Source: Bacteroidales bacterium 52_46
GTDB lineage: Bacteria > Bacteroidota > Bacteroidia > Bacteroidales > Muribaculaceae
DNA: 64,000 bases
Assembly: GCA_001915385.1 (NCBI GenBank)
Contig: MNQK01000034.1
Location: 1 to 64,000, forward strand
Direction: 5' to 3'
Shown here: positions 8,886 through 17,701 of the stretch, in pieces
Numbering within the stretch: the first letter of the stretch is position 1
Layout: every line of letters starts with the position of its first letter
Program-made: the position numbers and the translations under genes
The notes under the pieces: model-generated
What the model was told of the DNA's origin: nothing
The model's database searches: none
Seen by the model: only the letters and a program-made list of their open reading frames with translations

Positions 8886-11054
8886 ATGAGAAAAATATAT
8901 ATCGCAGGAGTACTTGCCGCCGGACTGACTCTGGCCTCGGCATGCTCCGACAATCATGATTACGCTCTTGAGGGAGAAGGGAAAGTGATGCTTACGGCAT
9001 CGTTCAGCAATGATGTCAAAGTGGCTTCCCGCGCCACACTCGAGGAGGAACTTTCCTCATCGACCATCATCTGGATTTCAGGCTCAAAAGGCCTTGTGCG
9101 CAAATACGAAGGGCTGCAGAACCTTCCCGCCGACGGAATTAAGCTGCTTGGCGGAAACTATGTGGCCGAGGCATGGGCCGGCGACAGCCTCTCAGCCTCA
9201 TTTGAAGCTAAGTATTATAAAGGCCGCGCTCCCTTCACCATCACATCGGGTACCACCCGCGTGGAACTCCCCTGCCACATCGCCAACGTCGTGACGTCGG
9301 TCGATTATTCCGACAATATCGACGGCGTGCTCACCGACTATACCATTACCGTAGGCCACAGCCGTGGTTCGCTTGACTTCGTGGGCAAAGATACACGCAA
9401 AGGCTACTTCATGATGCCCTCCGGCTCGAAAAATCTGACATGGTCGCTCAAAGGCAAGCTGGCCGACGGCTCCGCTTTCACCAAGGAAGGTGTAATCGAA
9501 AATGTCCAGCCCGCTACCGAGTATGTGCTCCACGTCACCTACACACCATCTTCAAGCGACAACGGCGGCGCATTCATCAATATCGTCATCGACGAGAGCA
9601 CAATCGACTCCGAGGACGAGATTCTGATAACGGTAGCCCCCAAAATCGTCGGCACATCCTTCGACATCAAGCAGGGCATTACCGGCCAACCGGGTATGTT
9701 TGATAAAAAATCGCTCTACATCACCGCATCTTCGGCACTTAAGAATGTAGTTATCGACTGTCCCCTTCTTGCAACGACCATCGGAGGCAACGACATCGAC
9801 CTGATGACCGCCGACGCAAGCGTATGCACCTCGCTCAATGCCGCGGGTATCGAATGGAACTATGTATACAACGAGGCCGACGACATCTCCAACATGAAAA
9901 TCAACTTCAACGAGGAGTGGCTCAATGCAATCCCCGCCGGCGAGTATCAGATGAACGTCACCGCAACCGACGCGCTCGGCAAGAAATCGGTGGTCGCAAT
10001 GCCGATAACCGTCACCAACGCCAAAGCTGAAGCAGTCGAGGTAAGCGCAGCGGCTCCCACCACCTGGGCTACATCGGCCATGATTTATGGCCGTCTGCTC
10101 GACGCATCGGTCACCGACGGTCGTCTTGAATACCGCAAAGCCGGCGACACAGCCTGGACAGCTGCCGAAACAGCTATTGATGGCGTAAATCTCTCAGCCG
10201 AACTTACCGGTCTTACCCCCGGCACTACTTACGAATACCGCGTGGCATGCGCCGGTTTTGAAAGTGCGCCGAAGACTATCACTACCGAAGCCAATCTCCA
10301 GCTCCCCAATGCAAGTTTCGAAGACTGGCAGATAAAGTCAGGCAGAAACGGCAACCTTATCTACGCCGAAGGCGACGCTATGTTCTGGGATTCGGGCAAC
10401 CACGGTTCCGCCTCGCTCTCCAAGCAGGTGACTACCCCCGACGGCACCCACAAGCACTCCGGGCAGTATTCCGCCCTCCTCACTTCCCAAAAAGTAGCAT
10501 TAATGGGTATCGGACGATTCGCGGCAGGCAATATCTTTATCGGACAATATCTCAAAACCGACGGTACTGACGGTATCCTCGGTTGGGGACGTCCGTTCGC
10601 CTCACGACCAAAAGCACTGAAAGGATACTTACGTTATCAGCCAGGAGAGATCAAATACAATGATTGCAAAATTGATGATAAGACTGCGGAAATGGCCTCT
10701 CACGTAGGACAGACCGACCAGGGTATCATCTATATCGTAATCCTCTCCGACGACAACAAGATGACTGCCAGTGCTACCGATTCCGGAAAGGAAAAGACAT
10801 GGCCTATTGTTGTCGAGACCAAATCCGGACAGGTATTCGACGTCAACCGGCCCAACGTGCTTGGTTACGGACAGCTTATCGTAGACGCCACACAAGGCGA
10901 CGGCATGATTGAATTCAATATTCCGATTGAATACTTCAGGACCGACGTCAAAGGCGCCAACATAGCCATCACCTGCTCCGCATCGCGCTACGGCGACTAC
11001 TTCTGCGGAGGCGACTCGAAAATGTGGATTGACGATTTCGAACTCGTCTATTAA
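8886..11054 (+). CDS. DUF4493 / PCMD modular lipoprotein
   Basis: This third lipoprotein of the operon has 722 residues. It has a signal peptide, a lipobox ASAC and an acidic SDNHDY after the cysteine. The order is a DUF4493-like domain (residues ~25-245, with the shared DTRKGYFMMP segment), an Ig-like module (~265-380), a fibronectin type III-like module (~385-480; GLTPGTTYEYRVA is typical of that fold), and a C-terminal PCMD-like domain ending in KMWIDDFELVY. This mirrors the first gene of the operon at low identity, so the pair probably arose by duplication and diverged. The start is 2 bases after the preceding stop. A terminator follows directly. No enzyme motif is recognisable, so the carbohydrate link rests only on the PCMD name. 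Confidence 0.8.
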   Translation: MRKIYIAGVLAAGLTLASACSDNHDYALEGEGKVMLTASFSNDVKVASRATLEEELSSSTIIWISGSKGLVRKYEGLQNLPADGIKLLGGNYVAEAWAGDSLSASFEAKYYKGRAPFTITSGTTRVELPCHIANVVTSVDYSDNIDGVLTDYTITVGHSRGSLDFVGKDTRKGYFMMPSGSKNLTWSLKGKLADGSAFTKEGVIENVQPATEYVLHVTYTPSSSDNGGAFINIVIDESTIDSEDEILITVAPKIVGTSFDIKQGITGQPGMFDKKSLYITASSALKNVVIDCPLLATTIGGNDIDLMTADASVCTSLNAAGIEWNYVYNEADDISNMKINFNEEWLNAIPAGEYQMNVTATDALGKKSVVAMPITVTNAKAEAVEVSAAAPTTWATSAMIYGRLLDASVTDGRLEYRKAGDTAWTAAETAIDGVNLSAELTGLTPGTTYEYRVACAGFESAPKTITTEANLQLPNASFEDWQIKSGRNGNLIYAEGDAMFWDSGNHGSASLSKQVTTPDGTHKHSGQYSALLTSQKVALMGIGRFAAGNIFIGQYLKTDGTDGILGWGRPFASRPKALKGYLRYQPGEIKYNDCKIDDKTAEMASHVGQTDQGIIYIVILSDDNKMTASATDSGKEKTWPIVVETKSGQVFDVNRPNVLGYGQLIVDATQGDGMIEFNIPIEYFRTDVKGANIAITCSASRYGDYFCGGDSKMWIDDFELVY

Positions 11055-11088
11055 TCCGCCGGCAATCCGGCCGATATATTTCAACCTA

Positions 11089-11118
11089 CGGGGAGACTTT
11101 CACAGTCTCCCCGTTTTT
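11089..11118 (+). terminator. Intrinsic terminator after the lipoprotein operon
   Basis: A 10-bp perfect stem CGGGGAGACT/AGTCTCCCCG with a 5-base loop is followed by a TTTTT run. It is a strong rho-independent terminator. Confidence 0.9.
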
Positions 11119-11148
11119 ATTACGCGTTCCAATTTCATCACGATTAAT

Positions 11149-11179
11149 TTTGCATACCTGCTTAAAATGCGTAAATTTG
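11149..11179 (+). promoter_or_regulatory. Promoter of the LptF/LptG-type gene
   Basis: TTTG (11149-11152), 19 bases, TAAATTTG (11172-11179): a perfect Bacteroidetes promoter. It predicts transcription starting near 11185 and a leader of about 30 bases, which supports the ATG at 11217. Confidence 0.8.
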
Positions 11180-11216
11180 CAATCGGATTTTTTAGAGACC
11201 TCTTAGTTTTCAATAG

Positions 11217-13049
11217 ATGTACCGACCCAAGCGACTATATACGTTCATGCTGCAGACATTCCTTCCGGTGTTTGTAATGACGTTTTTCATCTGCTTGTTC
11301 ATCGTCCTGATGCAGTTCCTGTGGCGTTATATCGACGACCTCGTTGGCAAAGGACTTGAGATTACCGCCATTGGCGAGCTCTTCTTCTATGCAGCATTGA
11401 CCATGGTGCCGATGGCTCTCCCGCTGGCCATACTCCTTGCATCGCTCATGACGTTCGGCAACCTCGGCGAGAAATTCGAGCTTACGGCCATGAAGGCGTC
11501 GGGAGTGTCGCTCCTCAAGACGATGCGTCCGCTCATCATACTCATCCTTCTCATAGCCGGCGGCGCATTCTTCTTCCAGAACAACGTACTGCCTGTAGCT
11601 CAGGTGAAGATGTACACCCTGCTTTACTCAATGAAGCAGAAATCGCCCGAAATGGAGATTCCGGAAAAAGCGTTCTACGACCAGATACCGGGTATCAACA
11701 TCTACGTGGAGGAGAAGGATAAGGTCAGCGGCACGCTCCGCGAACTCATGATCTACGACATGAGCGGCGGCACTGACAATACCCGCATCATAGTGGCCGA
11801 TTCCGGCAGAATATCCCTCACCCCCGACAAGACACGACTGCTGCTCAACATATATCAGGGCGAACAGTTCGAAAACCTGCGCTCCACCACGGCCGGAGTG
11901 CAGTCCAACAATCTCCCCTACCGCCGCGAGACTTTCGCGCAGAAAGACATCATCATCCCGTTTGACGCCAATTTCAACCGCATGGACGAATCGGCCATGC
12001 GCAAACAGTATGTCGGCAAAAACATTACGGAACTGCATGCAACAATTGACTCCGTCCAGGCGCGAGTCGACAGCGTAGGCCATGTATATGCCGGCGAAAT
12101 AAAGGAAAAGCCATATTTTGCATTGCCATATTATACGACCTACACCACTTCCGAAGGGACAACGCGTGCACCACAGAAAGAAATCTCGCTTGACACGCCA
12201 CTTGATATCGACTCCCTTTTCCATAACAATTCGGGACTCGATGAAGCCACCATCATAAACCAGGCTCTCTACAAAGCCCGCAGTGTCAAGATGGACTATG
12301 AATACAAGAGCAAACTGATGGAGGAGGACCGCAAGCAGATACGCCGCCACGGCATCGAGCTTCAGAAGAAATTCACGCTGTCGTTCGCTTGCATAATATT
12401 CTTCTTCATCGGAGCACCGCTCGGCGCCATCATACGCAAAGGCGGTATCGGCCTGCCGCTCGTAGTGTCGGTAATCCTGTTCATCATCTACTACATCATT
12501 GACAATACTGGCTACAAGATGGCAAAGGACGGTCGCGTCAGCGTAATTGAAGGTATGTGGCTAAGTTCAGCAATACTTCTGCCGCTCGGCATATTTTTCA
12601 CCTACAAGGCCGTGCACGACTCCGGCGTGTTCAACATAGACGCTTACAAGGCGCTTTGGGCAAAATTGCGCGGAAAGCACAAACGTACGCTCGAGCCTAA
12701 AGAGTTCACACTTAATGAGGTCACTCCTCAGGGTGCGCTCGAAGTAATATGTAATTTCGACAGCGACCTCAAATCATTCCGCGACAACTACCGCCGTATG
12801 TTCCCGCTGCGCAAACTCGTAGTCAGACTGTTCGGCACAAAACAATCGGCTGAATGCATGCGTTCAATGAATGTGCTTATTGACTATCTGGCCAACTCGC
12901 GCAGCTATCAGGTGATTTCGATATTGAACAAATATCCCTATAAGATCAGTCCCCGCGACATGAATCTGCTTGTCGAGAACAATGAGCTGCTGCGGCAGTG
13001 GTTCGCCGCGGAAGCGCAGAAAGAACAGGATTCAGGAGATAATGAATGA
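11217..13049 (+). CDS. LptF/LptG family lipopolysaccharide export permease
   Basis: This inner-membrane component of the Lpt machinery moves lipopolysaccharide from the inner membrane towards the outer membrane together with the ATPase LptB. It has 610 residues. Three membrane segments lie in the first ~130 residues (FLPVFVMTFFICLFIVL; ALTMVPMALPLAILLASLM; LIILILLIAGGAFFF). A periplasmic region of ~230 residues follows, then three membrane segments at ~390-485. The ELTAMKASGVSL coupling-helix-like segment after the second helix is typical of the family. A C-terminal extension of ~130 residues, probably cytoplasmic, goes beyond the usual LptF/G length; such extensions are seen in Bacteroidetes. 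Whether it is the F or G partner cannot be told. ribBA follows 33 bases later. Confidence 0.92.
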   Translation: MYRPKRLYTFMLQTFLPVFVMTFFICLFIVLMQFLWRYIDDLVGKGLEITAIGELFFYAALTMVPMALPLAILLASLMTFGNLGEKFELTAMKASGVSLLKTMRPLIILILLIAGGAFFFQNNVLPVAQVKMYTLLYSMKQKSPEMEIPEKAFYDQIPGINIYVEEKDKVSGTLRELMIYDMSGGTDNTRIIVADSGRISLTPDKTRLLLNIYQGEQFENLRSTTAGVQSNNLPYRRETFAQKDIIIPFDANFNRMDESAMRKQYVGKNITELHATIDSVQARVDSVGHVYAGEIKEKPYFALPYYTTYTTSEGTTRAPQKEISLDTPLDIDSLFHNNSGLDEATIINQALYKARSVKMDYEYKSKLMEEDRKQIRRHGIELQKKFTLSFACIIFFFIGAPLGAIIRKGGIGLPLVVSVILFIIYYIIDNTGYKMAKDGRVSVIEGMWLSSAILLPLGIFFTYKAVHDSGVFNIDAYKALWAKLRGKHKRTLEPKEFTLNEVTPQGALEVICNFDSDLKSFRDNYRRMFPLRKLVVRLFGTKQSAECMRSMNVLIDYLANSRSYQVISILNKYPYKISPRDMNLLVENNELLRQWFAAEAQKEQDSGDNE

Positions 13050-13082
13050 CAATGTAAGACTACATTACTCAATACAACCGAT

Positions 13083-14309
13083 ATGGAAGATATTAATAAA
13101 GAAGATATAAAATTAGATAAGATTGAGGATGCCATCGCCGACTTCGCAGAAGGCAAAATGGTGATTGTTGTCGACGATGAGGACCGCGAGAATGAGGGCG
13201 ACCTCATTGTTGCAGCTGAAAAAATAACTCCCGAGCAGGTCAATTTCATGCTCAAGAACGCCCGCGGCGTGCTTTGTGTGCCGATGACGATATCGCGCTG
13301 CAGGGAGCTTGAACTGCCGCATCAGGTCGACGTAAACACATCAGTGCTCGGCACACCGTTCACCATCACTGTCGACAAGCTCGAAGGATGCAGCACCGGC
13401 GTATCAATCAACGACCGTTGCGCCACAATCCGTGCCCTCGCCGACCCGGCATCTACCGCCGCCACATTCGGACGTCCCGGCCATATCAATCCGCTTTATG
13501 CTCAGGACGCCGGTGTACTGCGCCGCTCGGGCCACACCGAAGCTGCTGTCGACCTCGCACGTCTCGCCGGTCTCCAGCCCGTGGCTGCCCTTATGGAAAT
13601 CATGAGCGACGACGGCACGATGGCACGTCTGCCCGAACTGCGCCGCCGCGCAAAGGAGTGGGGTCTGAAACTTATATCCATCAAGGACCTTATCGCCTAC
13701 CGCAACGCCCGCGAGAGCCTTGTTGAAAGAGGTGTGGAGGTCGACATGCCCACACGCTACGGTCATTTCCATCTTATCCCCTTCCGTCAGAAAAACAACG
13801 GACTGGAGCATATCGCCATCATCAAAGGCGATGTCACCACTCCCGAACCGGTACTTGTGCGCGTACATTCATCATGCGCCACAGGTGATATTTTCGGCTC
13901 GAAACGATGCGACTGCGGCGAGCAACTCCACAAAGCGCTTGAACTGATAGAAAAAGAGGGACGCGGAGCCGTCGTTTATCTCAACCAGGAAGGCAGAGGC
14001 ATCGGTCTGATGGACAAAATCCATGCCTACAAGCTTCAGGAGGAGGGTCACGACACGGTGGAAGCCAACATTCTGCTCGGACACAAAGCCGACGAACGCG
14101 ACTATGGCGTAGGCGCTCAGATACTGCGCAGTCTCGGCATCACCGACATGCGCCTGCTCACCAACAATCCCGTGAAACGCATAGGACTGGAAGGCTACGG
14201 ACTTACAGTAGTTGAAAATGTACCGATAGAAATTGAGCCCAACACCTACAATCGCGACTACATGACAGCCAAAAAGAACCTCATGGGTCACGACCTCCAC
14301 AAACTCTAA
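13083..14309 (+). CDS. ribBA: Bifunctional DHBP synthase / GTP cyclohydrolase II
   Basis: This enzyme catalyses the two entry steps of riboflavin synthesis: ribulose 5-phosphate to 3,4-dihydroxy-2-butanone 4-phosphate, and GTP to the pyrimidine precursor. It has 408 residues. The N-terminal RibB half has the metal/substrate loop DDEDRENEGDL and CSTGVSINDR. The C-terminal RibA half has the zinc-binding cysteines in CATGDIFGSKRCDCG and the GRGIGL loop. Both halves look intact. It lies 33 bases after the permease gene and may share its transcript. No FMN riboswitch-like structure is visible in the short gap before it. Confidence 0.96.
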   Translation: MEDINKEDIKLDKIEDAIADFAEGKMVIVVDDEDRENEGDLIVAAEKITPEQVNFMLKNARGVLCVPMTISRCRELELPHQVDVNTSVLGTPFTITVDKLEGCSTGVSINDRCATIRALADPASTAATFGRPGHINPLYAQDAGVLRRSGHTEAAVDLARLAGLQPVAALMEIMSDDGTMARLPELRRRAKEWGLKLISIKDLIAYRNARESLVERGVEVDMPTRYGHFHLIPFRQKNNGLEHIAIIKGDVTTPEPVLVRVHSSCATGDIFGSKRCDCGEQLHKALELIEKEGRGAVVYLNQEGRGIGLMDKIHAYKLQEEGHDTVEANILLGHKADERDYGVGAQILRSLGITDMRLLTNNPVKRIGLEGYGLTVVENVPIEIEPNTYNRDYMTAKKNLMGHDLHKL

Positions 14310-14365
14310 TTCAAGAGGAATTTGCAAAACTCAAAATACACGGAATTGTGCGGACGCAATTCATC

Positions 14366-14670
14366 GCTGTTAACTTAAAGGTGTCAATATCGGGGGTATC
14401 CGACAGGATACCTATTTAGCAGTAACCGGGTACACCGAAGCATCGCGAAGGTGTGCCCGGTAAGCCGATACACGGTGACGGCGCCCGAAGGCCGCCGATA
14501 TAAATCACATCTGTCTCGGTGGCAGACAGAAAGTTATAAATAAATCGGCGGCCTTCGGGCGCCTCCGGAGTCACTGCATCCTTCCCGGGCACATCTCCGC
14601 TATGCTCCGATGTACCCGGTTACTGCTAAATCGGCGACCTGACGGGCTCCTTTATCCTTAAGTAAACAGC
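14366..14670. repeat. Large imperfect palindrome with CCTTAAGT-type ends
   Basis: Two arms of about 90 bases (from 14416 and back from 14630) are near inverted copies of each other. Both share TTTAGCAGTAACCGGGTAC, GTGCCCGG and GGCGCCCGAAGGCCGCCGAT, with scattered mismatches. A short hairpin CTGTCT/AGACAG sits in the centre (14511-14528). A separate hairpin GGTATCC/GGATACC lies just outside at 14395-14412. The outer limits are GCTGTTAACTTAAAGG at 14366 and its inverted relative CCTTAAGTAAACAGC ending at 14670. It encodes nothing recognisable and lies between ribBA and the AraC gene. Confidence 0.75.
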
Positions 14671-14764
14671 ATTGGGGCGGGGGCGTCTCGCCCCCGTAGT
14701 AACTTTCAGTGTGTAAAGATAATACTCCGAGGGCGAGACGCCCTCGCTATCTATACCCCTTAAG
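14656..14764. repeat. GGGCGAGACGCCC double-palindrome repeat, copy 1
   Basis: Two short palindromes, CGGGGGCG-TCT-CGCCCCCG and CGAGGGCG-AGA-CGCCCTCG, are separated by ~40 bases containing GTAGTAACTTTCAGTG. They are themselves arranged as an inverted repeat. The element is bordered by CCTTAAGTAAACAGC on the left and CCTTAAGC on the right. It ends one base before the AraC stop codon. A second copy in opposite orientation is at 54343-54469, with about the same spacer (TAACTTTCAG shared). Confidence 0.8.
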
Positions 14765-14765
14765 C

Positions 14766-15665
14766 TCAGAATCCCGGCAAAAGTGTCTTGTTGCGGAAAT
14801 CGCGCGGCGACATCCCGACATGGCTTTTGAAATATTTGCCGAAAAACGACTGGTTGACAAAATGCAGCTTGCAGCTTATCTCCTGTATCGAAAGGTCGGT
14901 CGAGGTCAGCAGCCGTTTTATTTCATTCACGACGTAATAGTCAATCCACTCGCCGGCGGTGCGGCCGCTCACATCCTTGACAACCGCCGACAAGTGTTTC
15001 GGCGATACGCATAGTTTGTCGGCATAATAGCTCACCGAACGTTCCTGCTTGAAACTGTTCTCTATCTCGACGATAAACTTATAGAACAATGCATCGCCGC
15101 GGCTGCACTGCGCATTGATGGCGCCATGAATGCGTTTTGAATAATTGTTGAGCGTCTCACAGAATATTCCTTCGCAGAGTTTATTGATTACCAACAGGTC
15201 AAAATGGTCTTTCGAGCGTGCAAGTTTATGCTTGAGCAGATCGCGGAACAATACCTGATTGAGAAATTCCTCCTCGTCAAGCTGTATCGTAGGATTCTCC
15301 TTGTAATGGAGCGAACATACCAGAATACGCGACATAAGAGGCAGCATGTTGGCGAGATTGGCTATAGATGACGAAATCATGAAGCCTTCAAAATCGTCGG
15401 ATGGATGATATTTACGTATCAGATGACCCGGCAACAGAACCATTATCGAACGGGGCACCAACTCTACTGACGACATGTCATAACCGACCTCAAGCGAACC
15501 TTTAATACATACGATCAGGAGTACCGTATGATTTTTAAGCGGCAGTTTGAACTCAGCGTTTACCTTCTCCACCGAATCTATTACCGTAAGATAAGAATTG
15601 TTCCACTCGGCGAAATCATTGTTCAGCCGTAATATTTCAGATTGTGATAATGAACTCGTATCCAT
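14766..15665 (-). CDS. AraC family transcriptional regulator
   Basis: This DNA-binding regulator has 299 residues. The C-terminal ~100 residues carry the two helix-turn-helix motifs of the family (YADKLCVSPKHLSAVVKDVSG and IQEISCKLHFVNQSFFGKYFKSHVGMSPRDFR). The N-terminal ~190 residues form a probable sensing domain of the AraC_binding/cupin type, with no recognisable ligand. It is divergently oriented to the DUF6377 protein gene across a ~220-base gap, so the two could be functionally related. Its 3' end abuts palindromic repeats, which may act as its terminator. Its targets are unknown. Confidence 0.9.
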   Translation of the reverse strand: MDTSSLSQSEILRLNNDFAEWNNSYLTVIDSVEKVNAEFKLPLKNHTVLLIVCIKGSLEVGYDMSSVELVPRSIMVLLPGHLIRKYHPSDDFEGFMISSSIANLANMLPLMSRILVCSLHYKENPTIQLDEEEFLNQVLFRDLLKHKLARSKDHFDLLVINKLCEGIFCETLNNYSKRIHGAINAQCSRGDALFYKFIVEIENSFKQERSVSYYADKLCVSPKHLSAVVKDVSGRTAGEWIDYYVVNEIKRLLTSTDLSIQEISCKLHFVNQSFFGKYFKSHVGMSPRDFRNKTLLPGF

Positions 15666-15884
15666 TATTTTACTACAGAATAAACGAATTATAGTTTTGC
15701 TAAGTTACGCAATATCCTCCAATTCTCCTAACGGAATCGTATTTTTCAGGTAATTTCAGCGAGCTTGAGCTGCAATATTTTACTCATTACTCTGTTATTA
15801 CAGGTTGATGCGAAATAAAACGGCTGCCCATAATGCTTATATGATATTTTTTTTCTAAATTTGTATATTAGCAATTTTTTCTGC

Positions 15885-17459
15885 ATGAACAGATTTATAA
15901 TTTCATTATGCTTGCTATGTATAGGCACAGCCTCCGGTCTGGCAATAACCATTACCAGAACCGATGTGGAGAAATCGTTGGAGCAGCTTGACAAGGAGAT
16001 CGCCAAGCGCTCGGAATACATACGGGCGCGCGAATCGCGCATCGATTCGATAAGGCATCGCCTTACCGACAATATCCCCGGTGGGCGCCAGCTTGAACTC
16101 ACCATGCAGATGGGCGACCTGTTCAGCTCGTTCAACAACGACTCCGCGCTCGTGTATTATACCCGCGGATACGACAAATCACTGGAAATCGGCGACTCCA
16201 TAAATGCATTCCGCTTCCGTGCGAAACGCGCTACGATGATGCCCCTGTCCGGATTCGTGATGGACGCTGTCAACGAGTACGAAGCCATCAATGCTTCAGC
16301 TCTTCCGCCTCAGGAAATTCCCTTTTACCATACATCGGGACGACAGATGTATTCCTACATTTCGTCATTGTTTACCAACTACCCCGACACACGCAATTTC
16401 TGGAATCAGAAAGTAATAGCCCACCGCGATTCGCTTCTGAATGTACTCGACCACAAATCGCTCACATACGACCTCTACTACGGCGAGGATCTTATAGAAA
16501 AAGGTGATTACAAAAGAGCGAAAGTGATATTGCTCGAACTGCTTGACCATATCACGCCCAACAGCAACCTATATGCCCGTGCATGCCACATGCTCGCAAC
16601 CATTGCCCGCGAAAAGGGTAACAGGGAGGAGGAGACATACTATCTGGCTCTCTCCGCTATGGCAGATATTAAAGGGGCGGTCAGAGAGGTGATGTCGCTC
16701 CAGGAATTAGGTGTGATGATGTCGGAAGACAATGATATTGACCGTGCTTACGACTATCTGTCGACAGCGCTCACCAATGCAGTGGAATGCAATGCTACAA
16801 TGCGAATAGTACAGTCGTCGGCCGCATTGCCTTTCATACAGAAAGCCCATTCCGACCAGGTAGACGCATGGCGATACCGCATCTATATGGTGATTGGCTG
16901 CATCATAATCATACTCATCGTGCTTGTAATAGCCCTGATAGCGCTCCGCAATCAGATGCGCAAACAGAACCAGCTAAAAATCAAGCTTCAGGGAGCCAAC
17001 CACGTGAAAGAAATCTACATCAGCCAGTTCTTCCGCCTTTGCTCCATATATATCGACAAACTCAACCAGTTCTGCAAGATAGCCAACCGCAAGATTTCAT
17101 CCGGACAGGTGGACGACCTTTACAAAATCACCAAATCGGGCAAACTCGTCGAGGAACAAAGCGAGGAGTTCTATAAACTCTTTGATGACGCATTCCTGCA
17201 CATCTACCCTACCTTCATTGACGATGTCAACGCATTACTCAAGGAAAAGATTGTACTCAAAGAGGGCGAACTGCTCAATAACGATCTTCGTATTCTGGCG
17301 TTCATGCGTCTCAGACTTGAGGATACCAACCAAGTAGCCCTGATACTCAACTACTCGGTCAATACAATCTATGCTTACCGCAACAAACTGCGCAACCGCG
17401 CATACGACCGCGACAACTTCGAGCAAAACATCATGGCGATAGGTGCCATCAACGAGTAA
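15885..17459 (+). CDS. DUF6377-type TPR-membrane-HTH regulator
   Basis: This predicted membrane-bound sensor and transcription regulator is of a kind common in Bacteroides. From the ATG at 15885 it has 524 residues: a signal peptide (MNRFIISLCLLCIGTASG), a periplasmic region with a coiled coil (EKSLEQLDKEIAKRSEYIRARESRIDSIRHRL) and TPR-like helices to ~residue 320, one membrane helix (IYMVIGCIIIILIVLVIALIAL), then a cytoplasmic coiled coil and a C-terminal region. The C-terminal region ends with a LuxR-like helix-turn-helix (LRILAFMRLRLEDTNQVALILNYSVNTIYAYRNKLRNRA). A TTG 24 bases upstream would extend the frame, but it overlaps the -7-like box TAAATTTG (15856-15863), so the ATG is preferred. 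Ligand and targets are unknown. Confidence 0.85.
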   Translation: MNRFIISLCLLCIGTASGLAITITRTDVEKSLEQLDKEIAKRSEYIRARESRIDSIRHRLTDNIPGGRQLELTMQMGDLFSSFNNDSALVYYTRGYDKSLEIGDSINAFRFRAKRATMMPLSGFVMDAVNEYEAINASALPPQEIPFYHTSGRQMYSYISSLFTNYPDTRNFWNQKVIAHRDSLLNVLDHKSLTYDLYYGEDLIEKGDYKRAKVILLELLDHITPNSNLYARACHMLATIAREKGNREEETYYLALSAMADIKGAVREVMSLQELGVMMSEDNDIDRAYDYLSTALTNAVECNATMRIVQSSAALPFIQKAHSDQVDAWRYRIYMVIGCIIIILIVLVIALIALRNQMRKQNQLKIKLQGANHVKEIYISQFFRLCSIYIDKLNQFCKIANRKISSGQVDDLYKITKSGKLVEEQSEEFYKLFDDAFLHIYPTFIDDVNALLKEKIVLKEGELLNNDLRILAFMRLRLEDTNQVALILNYSVNTIYAYRNKLRNRAYDRDNFEQNIMAIGAINE

Positions 17460-17568
17460 TCCTCAAAAGGCCGGACAATAACCCTTGTTCTCTTGTACTC
17501 CTGTTTAAATAATATATTTTTGGACAAAAGTACAGGAGAACAAGACGATTTTGTGCCGTATATTTCTA

Positions 17569-17701
17569 AGAGCTTGTCTAAATTTATATGATGCAGATTT
17601 TGAGAGGAATTGTCAGATGGATTTTTGCTTGCGATGAGGGAGCGTAGCCGTAGCTACGTGACTGAAGAGCGAGCAAAAAATATGAATTTTAGACAAGCTC
17701 T
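17569..17701. repeat. MITE-like element with 14-bp terminal inverted repeats
   Basis: AGAGCTTGTCTAAA (17569-17582) and its perfect inverse TTTAGACAAGCTCT (17688-17701) bound 133 bases with no coding content. Inside, a further imperfect inverted repeat pairs TTTTTGCTTGCGATGA with the GAGCGAGCAAAAAAT side, around a GTAGCCGTAGCTAC palindrome. The right end overlaps mutL so that the mutL TAG stop (17700-17702) uses repeat bases. The first 23 bases recur exactly at 53951-53973. Confidence 0.75.

Noticed and set aside
15861..15884. TTG start for the DUF6377 protein
   Set aside because: The TTG is part of a -7-like promoter box and would spoil the signal peptide; the ATG at 15885 is preferred.
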